A stretch of 64,000 nt of DNA, taken from assembly GCF_024679095.1 (NCBI RefSeq), contig NC_066513.1, forward strand, positions 14,563,710 to 14,627,709. Reading direction: 5' to 3'. Source of the DNA: Eriocheir sinensis. Lineage: Eukaryota; Arthropoda; Malacostraca; Decapoda; Varunidae. The position numbers and the translations under genes were made by a program. The notes beneath the pieces were generated by a model. It did not search any database. It had not been told where the DNA came from and was given only the letters and a program-made list of their open reading frames with translations. Shown one piece after another: positions 15,570 through 25,582 of this stretch (the stretch's first letter is position 1; each line of letters begins with the position of its first letter).

Positions 15570-16440
15570 TCACTCGAGGTTAAATAAACGTAGAAAACCC
15601 GCGTCGCTTCCCATTCCGATGCAATATGGTAAAAGGGAGAGATAAAAGGATTAAGAGAGGAAAAAATAGAAAAAGTCATTATAAAAGAGAGTCGGAGTTT
15701 CATGAAGCCATTTTGCTATGAATCTCATCACGACCTTGATATTCGGGAGGGCGGAGAGGTGTTGCTATCCCTTTCTGCTGTTGCTGATGATGATGCTGTT
15801 GATGATGATGTGTCCCGCGCCTTGTCCTCTCCCTTGTCCCTCCCACCGCGGCTGCAGTATTTTTATTTATTTATTTTAAGTATACATCAAGAATATTTCC
15901 GATGCTCAGTGCAAAAAATAAAAAATAAAACGAGGAACTTAAAACCTTAAAAAACTGAAAAAGACAGAAAGAAAGAAAAGAAAGAAAAATGAGTTTGATA
16001 TCGAGGAACTGAATTTTTATGTTTTTTTTCAAGAGAATTACTACTAAAACTAACATCGAAAAGGAAATAAAAAAATAGAAAAAAAAATAAACCGAGCAAC
16101 TTGAAGACTTAGACCCCCCCAAAAAAGATTACCATTCTTGCATCAAGGAATTAAGATTTTGCCTACAGAGGAATGACTACAGAGGCTTACGACATCAATA
16201 AAGAGAGAAAATACAGTATTGGGGAAATTTTGTGACCTAAAGGCCTAATCAGACACTTTGATTGAACTGTACACGTAATGATTAATAACACTAGTATTAT
16301 AGTGAGGGACCAAAGGAGGATTTGAGTATTAACGATAAGATTTTTATTTTATTGGTGAGAAGAGGGAGATTGATGTAATGAGTAGTATAAATTAGGTGAA
16401 GAACACAGGTAAACGTATTATCAGGATCAGTTGTAAGGAT
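15570..16440. other. AT-rich unique DNA, no gene seen
   Basis: Includes A-rich stretches at 15910-16110. Nothing recognised. Confidence 0.45.
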
Positions 16441-16444
16441 ATGA

Positions 16445-16896
<452 letters not shown>

Positions 16897-16909
16897 TGTG
16901 TGTGTGTTT

Positions 16910-16964
<55 letters not shown>

Positions 16965-17136
16965 GGTGTGGGTGTGGGTGGGTGAGTGTGTGGGTAGGTG
17001 TTTGTGTGTGTTTGTGTGTGTAGGTGTGGGTGGGTGGGTGTTTGTGTGTGTGTTCGTTTTTGTGTGTTTGGGTGTAGGGGTGGCTGTGTACGTTTGTGTG
17101 TTTTAGTGTGAGGGGTTAACATGCGTGTGTGTGTGT

Positions 17137-17218
<82 letters not shown>

Positions 17219-17400
17219 TTGTTTGTCCGTTTGTGTTTGTGCTTGTGCTTGTCCTTGTGTGTGCTTAGGGTTCTGTACGTGTGTGTGTTCTTGTGTGTAC
17301 TTGTGCGTGTGTGTAAGAGAGGTGTTCATGTGTATGTATGTGTTTATTTGTTTGTGTGTTTGTGTTCGTGTGTGTGTGTGTTTCTGTGTGCGTGAGTCAA
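16897..17400. repeat. (TG)n arrays, perfect and degenerate
   Basis: TG-rich for about 500 bp, with a pure core at 17141-17217 and GGTGGG/TTTGTG variants elsewhere. Confidence 0.93.
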
Positions 17401-17697
17401 TCCATGGGGACCGTTTAAAGCGCCACACACCTGTCCAGCACGTGTTTTCTTTCTTTTTTTTATTATTATTTTTGTCTTCTTTCCCGTGGCCCGCCCCTCC
17501 TCTGACCCCGCGCCCGTCACCGCCAAACGTGTTGAGCAATGCGAGTCGTCACTTGTTGCTGAGTCATTAATTAAGGCAATAATTTGTATCATTAATGAAC
17601 ACATGATTGCCCGGACATAAATTATTATAATATATATACACGTGCAGTGATTGTCTATAGAGGGGAACAAACTTATGTCCGTCACTTTACCGTCACT
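17401..17697. other. unique block with Maf/AP-1 and homeodomain motifs
   Basis: TGCTGAGTCA at 17558-17567 matches a Maf-recognition half/AP-1 core and is followed at once by TTAATTAA. No coding signal. A regulatory role is inference. Confidence 0.35.
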
Positions 17698-17800
17698 CAC
17701 TCACACACACACGCACACACACACACCTACCTCCCCACCCACGCCCACCCACACCCACACACATCTTACCTTCCCCTCTGCACACTCACACCTTTCACTA
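17698..17800. repeat. degenerate (CA)n with CCCA runs
   Basis: CACACA and CCCACC words. Confidence 0.8.
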
Positions 17801-18240
17801 CCCCATTCGACACACCCCGCGAACGCGTCTTCTTCCTTTTACTTCACATTATTCAATTCATAACAACTCTCGCGCGGACAGTGACTGTATTACGCGGGAG
17901 AACACACACTGGAACGTAAAACACCGGACGCGCTAAGAGGATAGGTATAACATATTCCGCTGCATTATACACAACACAATTAAGTTTATCTAAAGAGCAA
18001 ATGTGATTCTATTTAATGCCACAAACAGAAGCTCCTTGATATATTACGCCTCTCGAGTGATGTAGCGGGAATAATGATAATAATGATAATGGCGGGAGGG
18101 TGAGTGAGTGAGGAGGAGGAGACAGATTTTGATGTGAGTCTGTGTAAGTCCTTTGATTCCATTTGGTTTTCTTTTCCTTTAAGCGTGATTACATTAACGC
18201 GGAGAATCACAACCTCGCTTCCTTGATTTACGTTGTGAAG
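17801..18240. other. unique DNA, no gene seen
   Basis: Mixed sequence with a short (TAATGA) stretch near 18071. Nothing recognised. Confidence 0.45.
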
Positions 18241-18428
18241 TGGTGGGGGGAGAGGTGGAGGAGGAGGAGGAGGAGGAGGAGGAGGAGGAGGGGAAAGAGG
18301 TAGAGTAAGAGTAGGAGGAGGAGGAGGACAAGGAGGAGGAGAGGGATAAAGAAGAGAAGGATGAGGAGAAGGAGAAGGAGTATGAGGAGGAGAAGGAGGA
18401 GCAGAAGAAGGAAGAATAGGAGAAGGAA
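18241..18428. repeat. (GGA)n/GAGGAA tract next to a retroelement 3' end
   Basis: Triplet purine array on the plus strand. On the minus strand it is a TCC-rich tract that immediately follows the octamer tail of the element at 18429-19662. Confidence 0.9.
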
Positions 18429-18430
18429 CC

Positions 18431-18475
18431 ATGGAAACATGGAAACATGGAAACGTGGAAACATGGAAACATGAA
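18431..18475 (-). repeat. 3'-terminal octamer repeats of the CR1-like element
   Basis: Plus-strand units ATGGAAAC begin at 18431, 18439, 18447, 18455 (GTGGAAAC) and 18463, followed by a partial unit. In element orientation this is (GTTTCCAT)n. Confidence 0.85.
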
Positions 18476-18593
18476 ATGACAGGCAACAGAAAGCCTATTG
18501 GCTCTTTTACGAGGTTGCCTGCTTTAGAGCGGTGATCTGCCTGACAGTCGCTTGGTGCCTGCAGAGCAGTTCAAGGCATTTCGGTGCGTATTT

Positions 18594-19660
18594 TCAGTTT
18601 ACTCCTGTTGTCACGAAGTGACGGTCGATGCGACTTTTGAAGGAGTTGATGGTTTCCGCACTTACTACTTCAGCAGGGAGGTCGTTCAAATGGCGCATGA
18701 CTCGGTTAGAGAAGAAACTCCTACCAATGTCTGTGTTGCATCGCTTCGCTTGAATGGGCTGGCCGTTGTTTCTAGTTCTTGAGCTGGTCTGTAGCTCAAA
18801 AAGCTTGGAGTGGTCAGCGTTACTGAAGTGCTCTAGGTACTTGAAGACCTGAATCATATCCCCCCGCAGGCGTCTCTTTTCCAGCGTGAAGAGGTTAAAT
18901 CGCCTGAGTCGTACTTCATACGGCAGGGCTCTCAAGGGTGGAATCATCTTTGTAGCGCGTCGCTGGATTCTTTATAATAATTCAATGTCTTCTGTAATTA
19001 GGGGACTAGAATTATACCACATACTCGAGATGAGGTCTTACCATTGAGTTATATAAGGATAACATTACTTCCGGCGTCTTGCATTCGAAGTTATTTTTAT
19101 ATAAACCCGAGCATAGTGTTGGCTTTGTTATATGTTTTTTTACAGTATTTTGCGTGTTTTAGGTCACTGCTGATAGAGACTCCAAGATCCGATTCCTCCT
19201 TTTTTTTTTTTTTTTTTTTTTTTTTGCTTTTGCCGGTGCCTGATGGTCGTTCCCAGGCTTCATTCAGGTGGGTGGGTCGGTGGTCCCCCCAGCCTTCCCT
19301 GGCAGGTTCAGTGTTTATAGTGTGCGCCATCTGTTTTTTGGCTGCATGCCCCCTGCAGCTCATCATTTTGATGCTAGAATCTTCAGAGTCAGTTGATAGG
19401 TGGTCTCTGGGACAACACATGACTTGATTTTAAGCCGGCGGGCGGCGGCTGAAAAAAGCAGTGTGGCACCGCTGGCGGATGAACTCGCGTCCTCCTGAAC
19501 ACGAGGCCGTTACTTTGACGACTCAGCCACCGCCTCCCTGCACGACCTGCTGAGGATTTCCACGCATGTTGTATGTATGGTTACTGTTTATGGAACCAAA
19601 GTGCATGACTTTGCATTTGTCAACGTTGAATGACATTTGCCACTTTTCGGGCCCCTGGAT
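18594..19660 (-). pseudogene. RT C-terminal region, interrupted by a SINE
   Basis: The upstream part (19660-19538) encodes the KWQMSFNVDKCKV segment that follows the RT catalytic core in CR1-like polymerases. After the SINE, the ESDLGVSIS segment resumes at about 19197 and continues through a decayed stretch. From about 18947 the C-terminal domain is open (LPYEVRLRRFNLFTLEKRR, KRCNTDIGRSFFSNRV, INSFKSRIDRHF) to the stop at 18594. The catalytic YADD part is absent because the copy is 5'-truncated. The domain order matches the element at 22102-26990, but the sequences differ enough to be a separate family. It makes no enzyme. Confidence 0.88.
19200..19537 (-). mobile_element. tRNA-derived SINE nested in the RT fragment
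   Basis: About 338 bp. On the minus strand the head at 19537 carries TGGCTGAGTCG (19529-19519), one mismatch from the Pol III A-box consensus TRGYNNAGNGG. A B-box-like GAGTTCATCCG lies near 19486-19476 but is degenerate. The body ends in a 26-base A run (plus-strand T's at 19200-19225). The host RT frame resumes on both sides. A GGAGG on each side may be a short target duplication, but it is too short to trust. Confidence 0.8.
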
Positions 19661-19662
19661 GA

Positions 19663-20240
19663 AGAAGGGAGAGGAGTTGGAGGAGCAGTAGAAAGAAGAG
19701 GAGAAGGAAAGTGTGTGTGTGTGTGTCCACCAGTTCTCTCTTATCTCTCATTCTATCTTTCCTCCATGTCTCTGTTTCCATTTTTTTCTCTCTCCTTGTT
19801 TCCATTTTCTTCTTTCGTGCGTGCGTGTGTCTGTCTCTCTCTCTCGGTTCTCTTCTCTTTTCTCTCTCATTTTCCCTCTTTCCTCCATGTCCCTGTTTCG
19901 GTTTTTCTCTCCCCCTGTTCCCCTTTCCTTCCTTCCTTCCTCTCCTCCTTCGCCCGCTAACTGAGTACCTTGAGTGTTAATTTCTCGTCCGTGCCTTCGC
20001 TTCATATTGCTTTCGTATCGCACATCGCCAAAACAAGTCAAAAGGCAAAAGGTAAAAAAATAAAACCCGAAAAAAAAGTAAGACAGAGGAATGCACACAA
20101 AAACAAAACAAAAACTAAAACAAAACAAAAAGTCATACAATCAACAGCTTTTCGATTGCCTTCATATTTTATATCTGACGTAACTTTCACAATTGAATGG
20201 CTCTTAATATCAATCTATTTCCTTTTCAAAAATAATCAAA
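19663..20240. other. CT-rich then A-rich unique DNA, no gene
   Basis: Pyrimidine-rich at 19735-19960, A-rich at 20036-20140. Nothing recognised. Confidence 0.45.
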
Positions 20241-20254
20241 TAAAATGTCAACGA

Positions 20255-20420
20255 AGTGGCCAATGAAAGATGCTAAATTGCCGTTTGTTATTTTTTCGGT
20301 TGTGCGCGGCGGCCGGCACACGTGATTGCAATCTGGCGGGGCGGCGGAGGGCGGAGGGCGGTTGGGGCGAGGTGGGGCGGGGCGGTGGAAGGGGCGGGGC
20401 TGGGTTAAGCGAGAAGCGGC
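20255..20420. promoter_or_regulatory. candidate GC-box/CCAAT/E-box promoter-like block
   Basis: CCAAT at 20260-20264, the palindromic E-box CACGTG at 20319-20324, ATTGCAAT at about 20325, and repeated GGGGCGG boxes (20374-20385, 20391-20400, with further GGGCGG words from 20337). This is the strongest GC-box cluster in the window. No downstream exon is visible, so promoter function is inference. Confidence 0.3.
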
Positions 20421-21234
20421 GGGCGTGGGAGTGGAAGGGGGCGAGGGTGGGTGGATAGGCGGTGGAGGGGTTGTAGGGGTGGAAGGTTGTGAAAAAGTGT
20501 GGCGATCGGGTAGGATGAAACATGTGGAAGAGGTGGAAGAGGGGGGGGTGAAGATAGTGCTGTGGAAAGGGTTATAACAAAGGGTAGGGGAAGGGTATAG
20601 GAAAGGGTATAGGAAGAGGATAAGAAAAAGGGTAGAAAAGGTTATAGAAAAAGTGTAGGAAAAAAGAGAATAGGGAAAGGATAGAAAGAGTTAGCGTTAG
20701 TAAAATGGACCTAGACTAGAATGCAATATGGGGTTATACGGTTGTGGCGATATGGTTAAACTGAGGTCGTGAAGGTTATAAATTTACGTGGGGTTGAGGA
20801 GATTAGGTTATGTAGGGTTTTGAAGTGAAAGGTAAAGGGAAGAAAAGGTGGAGAAATGTTTGATGAAGGATAGCACACTGGAAGACAATGGAAGTAGAGA
20901 GGATAAGAGGTTTGAGACGACGGACAGTTGTAGAAAATAAAATGATTGTAGCGATTGACGGACTGGATTGCCGGGAGGGAAGAAAAAACCAAAAGGCGAA
21001 GGATTAAAACTTTACCTAGACTTAAGAGGAGGGTTGTCGTTCTTTGTGATAACAGAGGCAACTAACTAGATGGAAAACACAACATTGCAAATCACAAAAA
21101 AAAAACATTAGTGTCCCGTTTGGAAAGAGGAATAAATAGGTAAAGCTGTAAAAAGGGGTGAGAACAATTTGGGTCGAAGAGGCGTTGTAAAAGTACCAGT
21201 TTGTAGCCTATAAAAGCGAGAGACTATTATGGAA
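20421..21234. other. purine-leaning unique DNA, no gene seen
   Basis: GGGTATAGGAAA-like words recur at 20580-20690. Otherwise featureless. Confidence 0.4.
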
Positions 21235-21710
21235 AATGATAAGCAGCATTAGAAAGAACGATGAGGTGTAGAAATGACGGCAATGAAAGCAGAAGAGGAG
21301 GAGGAGAAGGAAGAGAGAGAGGAGAAAAGAGATCACTAGAAGAAAGGCAATTAAAGAGGAAAAGAAGGAGGAGGAAAAGGAGAAGGAAGTGGCGGCGGAA
21401 AATATGTAGAAAAGCAAAATGAGGCACAAGAGAAGAAGAAGTACAAGGAGGAGGAGGAGGAGAAGGAAAGCGACAACAAAACGGGAGAGGAAGAGAAGAA
21501 GGAGAAAGAAAAGGAGAAGGAGGAGGCAGCAATAGAGGAATATGAGTAAAATGAGGCACAAGAAGAGAAGGAGAAGGAGGAGAAGGAGGCAGTGTCGAGA
21601 CGAGACCGAAGACAGAGAGAGAGGAAAAGGAGAGAGGAGAAGGAGGAAAGAAAGCGAAAGAGAGAAAGAGAGAGGGAGACGAGGGAGGGAGAGGTAGGGC
21701 AGGCATCGGG
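21235..21710. repeat. polypurine tract (GGA/GAAGGA)
   Basis: A/G-rich plus strand for about 475 bp. Confidence 0.87.
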
Positions 21711-22030
21711 GTGGCGTTAGTTAAATTTTACGGCCGCGAAGGACTCTCAAGGGTTTATAAATGCCGTGTTAAGAGGCGGATGGGGCGTTTCCCGGGGCCG
21801 TGTGTCTTCGGGAACGGGGGCGCGGGCTGTCCAGGGGGCGGCCTCTTATTCGCGTGGGGCGTGTTCCCAAGTGCATCACAATTACCTGAATCAGTTATGG
21901 ACGCTCTGAAACGGCTTGAAGTGCGCAAGTTTTGTGGCGGTAATGCAGGAATATTCTTGAGGCCGGGGAATGGAGGGCAAGGAGAGATGGAGGAAGGGAA
22001 GGAGAAAGAGGGTAAGGGGCTGGTCTGATG
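21711..22030 (+). other. GC-rich block with an unrecognised 105-codon frame
   Basis: The open frame 21711-22028 has no domain I recognise, and its end is a purine-rich Glu/Lys tail. The block contains TTTATAAATG near 21748 and several G-rich boxes (GGGGGCGCGGG, GGGGGCGGCC). It may be regulatory or a chance frame. I do not call a gene. Confidence 0.25.
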
Positions 22031-22063
22031 TCTATAGTGTTTTGATGTGGATGGAGAAAGTAA

Positions 22064-22101
22064 GAGGAGGAGGAGGAGGAGGAGGAGGAGGAGGAGGAGG
22101 A
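22064..22101. repeat. (GGA)n at the 3' end of a CR1-like element
   Basis: Pure triplet array directly abutting the terminal repeats of the element. A similar tract abuts the tail copy at 36088. Confidence 0.93.
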
Positions 22102-22196
22102 GGAATACATAGGAATACATAGGAAGAACAAACACCAGAAGACCTATCGGTCTATGGCGAGGGTGTCTGTTTACTACCGCTACTACTAGTAATCTA
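22102..22196 (-). repeat. 95-bp 3'-terminal sequence shared with 36088-36182
   Basis: By direct comparison 94 of 95 bases match (AACAAACACC here, AACAGACACC there). It contains the near-palindrome GACCTATCGGTC and ends, in element orientation, with two TTCCTATGTA units. Confidence 0.93.
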
Positions 22197-22410
22197 CGTG
22201 TGGTAGAACAGGACAGAATAGATGAAGGCTCCTCCCCACCCAACTCTCCCTCCGGCAACGTGCCGGCAGGAAATAGTTAGAAGAGAACACCATGTACCTT
22301 TAAGAAAGAAAGGGACATGGAAATTTTACAGTAAAGAGAGAAATAAGAGGAAATTACCACTCTTAACTTACACTACTGGTAACCTAAGCTGTGGGGGAAA
22401 ATGACTTCAT

Positions 22411-22640
22411 TACATAAGAACATAAGAACATGGAAACACAGGGAGGCTGGAAGAGGTCGAGTGGCCTATACAGGGCAGCCCCAGAATCCCCCCTAATACT
22501 CACGATGGGTGAGGTGTAGTTTCAGGGGCACAGGTGGAGGCTTGATCCTCGTTTTACCGGCGTTACTAGGCACGCACCAGTAACCTGTCACCTTACTGCA
22601 CCCACACCTCACTCCATCTGTCATGCGGACATTAACTGTT
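22411..22640 (-). mobile_element. probable insert within the 3' UTR with an octamer tail
   Basis: The segment ends, in minus orientation, with two TTCTTATG octamers (plus-strand 22416-22432 region). It is bracketed by two diverged copies of a 3' UTR phrase: 22354-22405 (ACTTACACTACTGGTAACC...GTGGGGGAAAA) and 22645-22700 (ACTTACGCTACTTGCAATC...GTGGGGGAGAA). It may be a short retroelement that inserted there, or a rearranged second 3' UTR. No convincing Pol III boxes. Confidence 0.55.
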
Positions 22641-22751
22641 GCTTTACTCTATTGTTAACTTACGCTACTTGCAATCTAGGTTGTGGGGGAGAATAATATG
22701 GATTTAGGTTGAGGTCTTGCTGCAATCTGTCTGAAAACATGCGAAGAAGGG

Positions 22752-25582
22752 TCAGTATAATCTTATATCCCTGAAGTACATATCCAATGAAGACTTGAAG
22801 CTATTGATACTCTGTGCGCTAACTACTGACGGTGGGAGTCTGTTCCAGTGATCGACGACTCTATTATTGAAAAAACTTTTGCGCACCAATGTGTTACATC
22901 GGTTTCCCTTTAACTTCATACCGTTGCTGCGTGTTCTTGTGTTGGTGTCTCTCTGAAATAGACTATCTGGGTTAATGTTGTCGAATCCATTAAGGATTTT
23001 GAACACTTCAATTAAGTCCCCTCTTATCCTTCGCTTTTTTAGGGAAAACATATCTAAACGCTTTAAACGCTCGTCATATGGCAAGTTTCGGAGCGCTGGA
23101 ATTTGTTTGGTTGCTTGTCGCTGTATCATTTCTAGCAAAACTTGATCTTTGATAAAGTTCGGTGACCAGAGCTGAACGGCGTATTCTAGGTGTGGTCTTA
23201 CAAATGCTAAATACAATCTCTTCATAAGTTCGGGTGATTTATAATCAAAGTTTCTTGAGATTAATCCCAACATCATATTGGCTTTTTTACTCGCTCCAGA
23301 ACATTGATAACTCATTTTAAGAGTGTTACTGATAATGACACCAAGATCTTTTTCTTGTTTTACTTCGCTGAGCTCATGTCCTTGAATCTGATATTTAAAG
23401 TTTTGATTTTTTTTACCTATGTACATTACTTTACATTTATTTACGTTAAAACTCATTTGCCATTTTTCGCTCCAGTCGGCAAGTCTTATTAAGTCTGATT
23501 GAATATTCTCGCAACTTTGACTGTTCATTACCGTACCTCCTAATTTGGTGTCGTCGGTGAATTTGGCTACTTTTCATAGGATATCAGTTTCTAAGTCGTT
23601 TACGTAAACTATGAATAGTGATGGCCCCAGGACCGAACCTTGGGTCACGCCACTGGTGACGGGTTGCCAATCCGATGCTTCACCATTAAGAACTACACGT
23701 TGTTCTCTTTTGGTGAGCCAGTCATGAATCCACGCACATAGATGGTCGTTAATACCGTGGGAACGCAGTTTTGAAATAAGCCTAACGTGAGGAACTTTAT
23801 CAAACGCTTTCTGAAAATCTAAGTAAACTACGTCATATGGGCTTCGGGCGTCCCAACATGTATAAACATCGTTGAAAAAGGTTAATAGGTTGGTAAGGCA
23901 AGACCGATTACTACGAAATCCATGCTGACTATCAGTTATCAAATAATTTGTTTCAAGGAAAGTGATCATTTTATCCTGATTATTTTTTCGAATAGTTGAA
24001 TTAGGACAGACGTAAGGCTGATGGGACGATAATTACTGGTTTATTTTTATCTCCTTTTTTAAAGATCGGGGTAATATTGGCCTTTTTCCACTCGAGAGGC
24101 ACACTGGCCTGTGCTAATGACGTGTTGAATATTAATGTTATGGGTAATTCTAGCTGTTGACTACATTCTCTCAACACGCGAGGAGATAAATTGTCGGGGT
24201 CCGGAGATTTATTTGGATCTATTTTCTGCAGGTACGCACGCACTTCGCTGATATCAATTTCGGTCAATGCAAGCTTATGTTCTTCAGGGCCTTGAAAATT
24301 TTTCTTTGGGGCTGGAATCGATGTCATGTTCTCTTTTGTAAATACGCTACTAAAGGTTGAATTTAGGACCGACGCCATGCCTTTATCATCACTAATCGTA
24401 TTGCCACTTAATAGTAGTGGGCCGATACTATTTTTAACAGTTTTTTGTTTGTTTCTTATGTAACTGAAAAATAACTTGGGATTTTTCTTGGCATCGAGTG
24501 ATATTTTCATCTCATATTCGCGTTTCTGTTTTCTGATTTTCCTTTCGCACTCTCTCTTGACATTGATGTAATTAGTATGATCCTGTGAATTATATGTCAG
24601 TTTATATTTCTTATAAAGTTTTCTTTTTTCGACGATAATTTTTTGTAGGTAATTATTCATCCACAACGGTTTTTGATTATCAGTCCTTCGTGGCTTGAGT
24701 GGAATGAATTTATTTACGCTCGCAGTGATTTGTGCAGTAAAACGATTATACATTTCTTGAACGCTGACGTTGTTGAGCAAATGATTCCAATTTACGGAAG
24801 CCAGTTCTCTTTTTAGGTCCATTAAATTTGCTTTACTATAATTAGGTATTAAGAGTGAGTTTGCTCGTGCTTTTGTTTCAATATTTAAAACGCATCTGAT
24901 TATGTTGTGGTCACTGCTTGCAAATGGGTCGCCTACCTCACAGGCGGTTATGAGATGACTATCGGTCGTGAAGATTAAATCCAGAATGTTATTTCCTCGC
25001 GTCGGCGCGGTAACTGTTTGATAAAGAAATGTATCTTGCGCAAAATTTAAGAATCTAGATCCTTCCCTGTCGGCAGATAGTGCAGACCAGTTAATAGAGG
25101 GGTTATTGAAGTCGCCGCATATTATTGCATTTCTGCTTCTGATAATTTTATTTATCTCTGCGTAGATTTCCATCAATGTCTTCATTTGGTTTAGGAGGTC
25201 GGTAAATTACGCCCAGAACATACTTTTCATTATGGATCGTCGCTTGTACATACAATGAATCATAAGCCTCTGTTTCGGTTGTGTTAAGCTGAATGACTTC
25301 TAAATTACTTTTAGCATATATTATTACACCTCCACCTTTTTTGTGTAGACGATACTTAACAAACGCGTTGTAACCATTGATAGCTACTTCACTTAACTGA
25401 TGCTTGTCACGCGTATTTAGCCATGTTTCTGTGATCAAAATGGTGTCGTGTTTTTCGGTAATTGCATGAATTATCAAGTGGCTACGCTTCTGAATAATGC
25501 TACGGGCATTTACATAGAAGATATTTAATTTTTTCGCCGAGTGTGCGCCATATATCAACTGTCGTTTCACTGGAATAGTGCG
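22752..25582 (-). pseudogene. ORF2: APE endonuclease plus reverse transcriptase
   Basis: Endonuclease landmarks in order: VNARS, TETWL, GVIIYAKS and YRPP (frame to 25148), then CGDFN and SSDHN (frame from 25185). The RT follows with NYRPISLTS near 24037-24011, [20 protein letters not shown], and the catalytic motif as FTDD near 23560-23549. The thumb and a C-terminal domain (NPYDERLKRL-like, KSFFNNRV, INSFKSSLDMYF) finish at 22752. Damage: frame changes at about 25150-25185, near 24040 and near 23970-23980, plus an in-frame TGA at 23576-23574 just before FTDD. There is no ATG at the start; the frame is continuous with ORF1 across its TGA. In an intact element it would nick target DNA and prime reverse transcription. 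Confidence 0.92.

Larger units (their letters stand above)
18429..19662 (-). mobile_element. 3' fragment of a CR1-like non-LTR retrotransposon
   Basis: Read on the minus strand, it starts within the RT thumb region near 19660 (KWQMSFNVDKCKVMHFG) and runs through the C-terminal domain to a stop near 18594. A short 3' UTR follows, ending in tandem octamers: five ATGGAAAC-type units on the plus strand at 18431-18470 plus a partial unit. Octamer tails are a known hallmark of CR1 elements. A SINE (19200-19537) interrupts the RT sequence, so the order of insertion is retroelement first, SINE second. Confidence 0.88.

Noticed and set aside
19097..19420. 107-residue minus-strand frame with a poly-Lys run
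   Set aside because: It is a chimera of SINE body, its A tail and RT remnant.
21711..22028. 105-codon frame in a GC-rich block
   Set aside because: No domain, purine-tract tail, and GC-rich sequence yields chance frames easily.
25570..25582. GTG at 25570 as the start of ORF2
   Set aside because: GTG starts are not usual in animal genes; the frame simply continues from ORF1 across a UGA.
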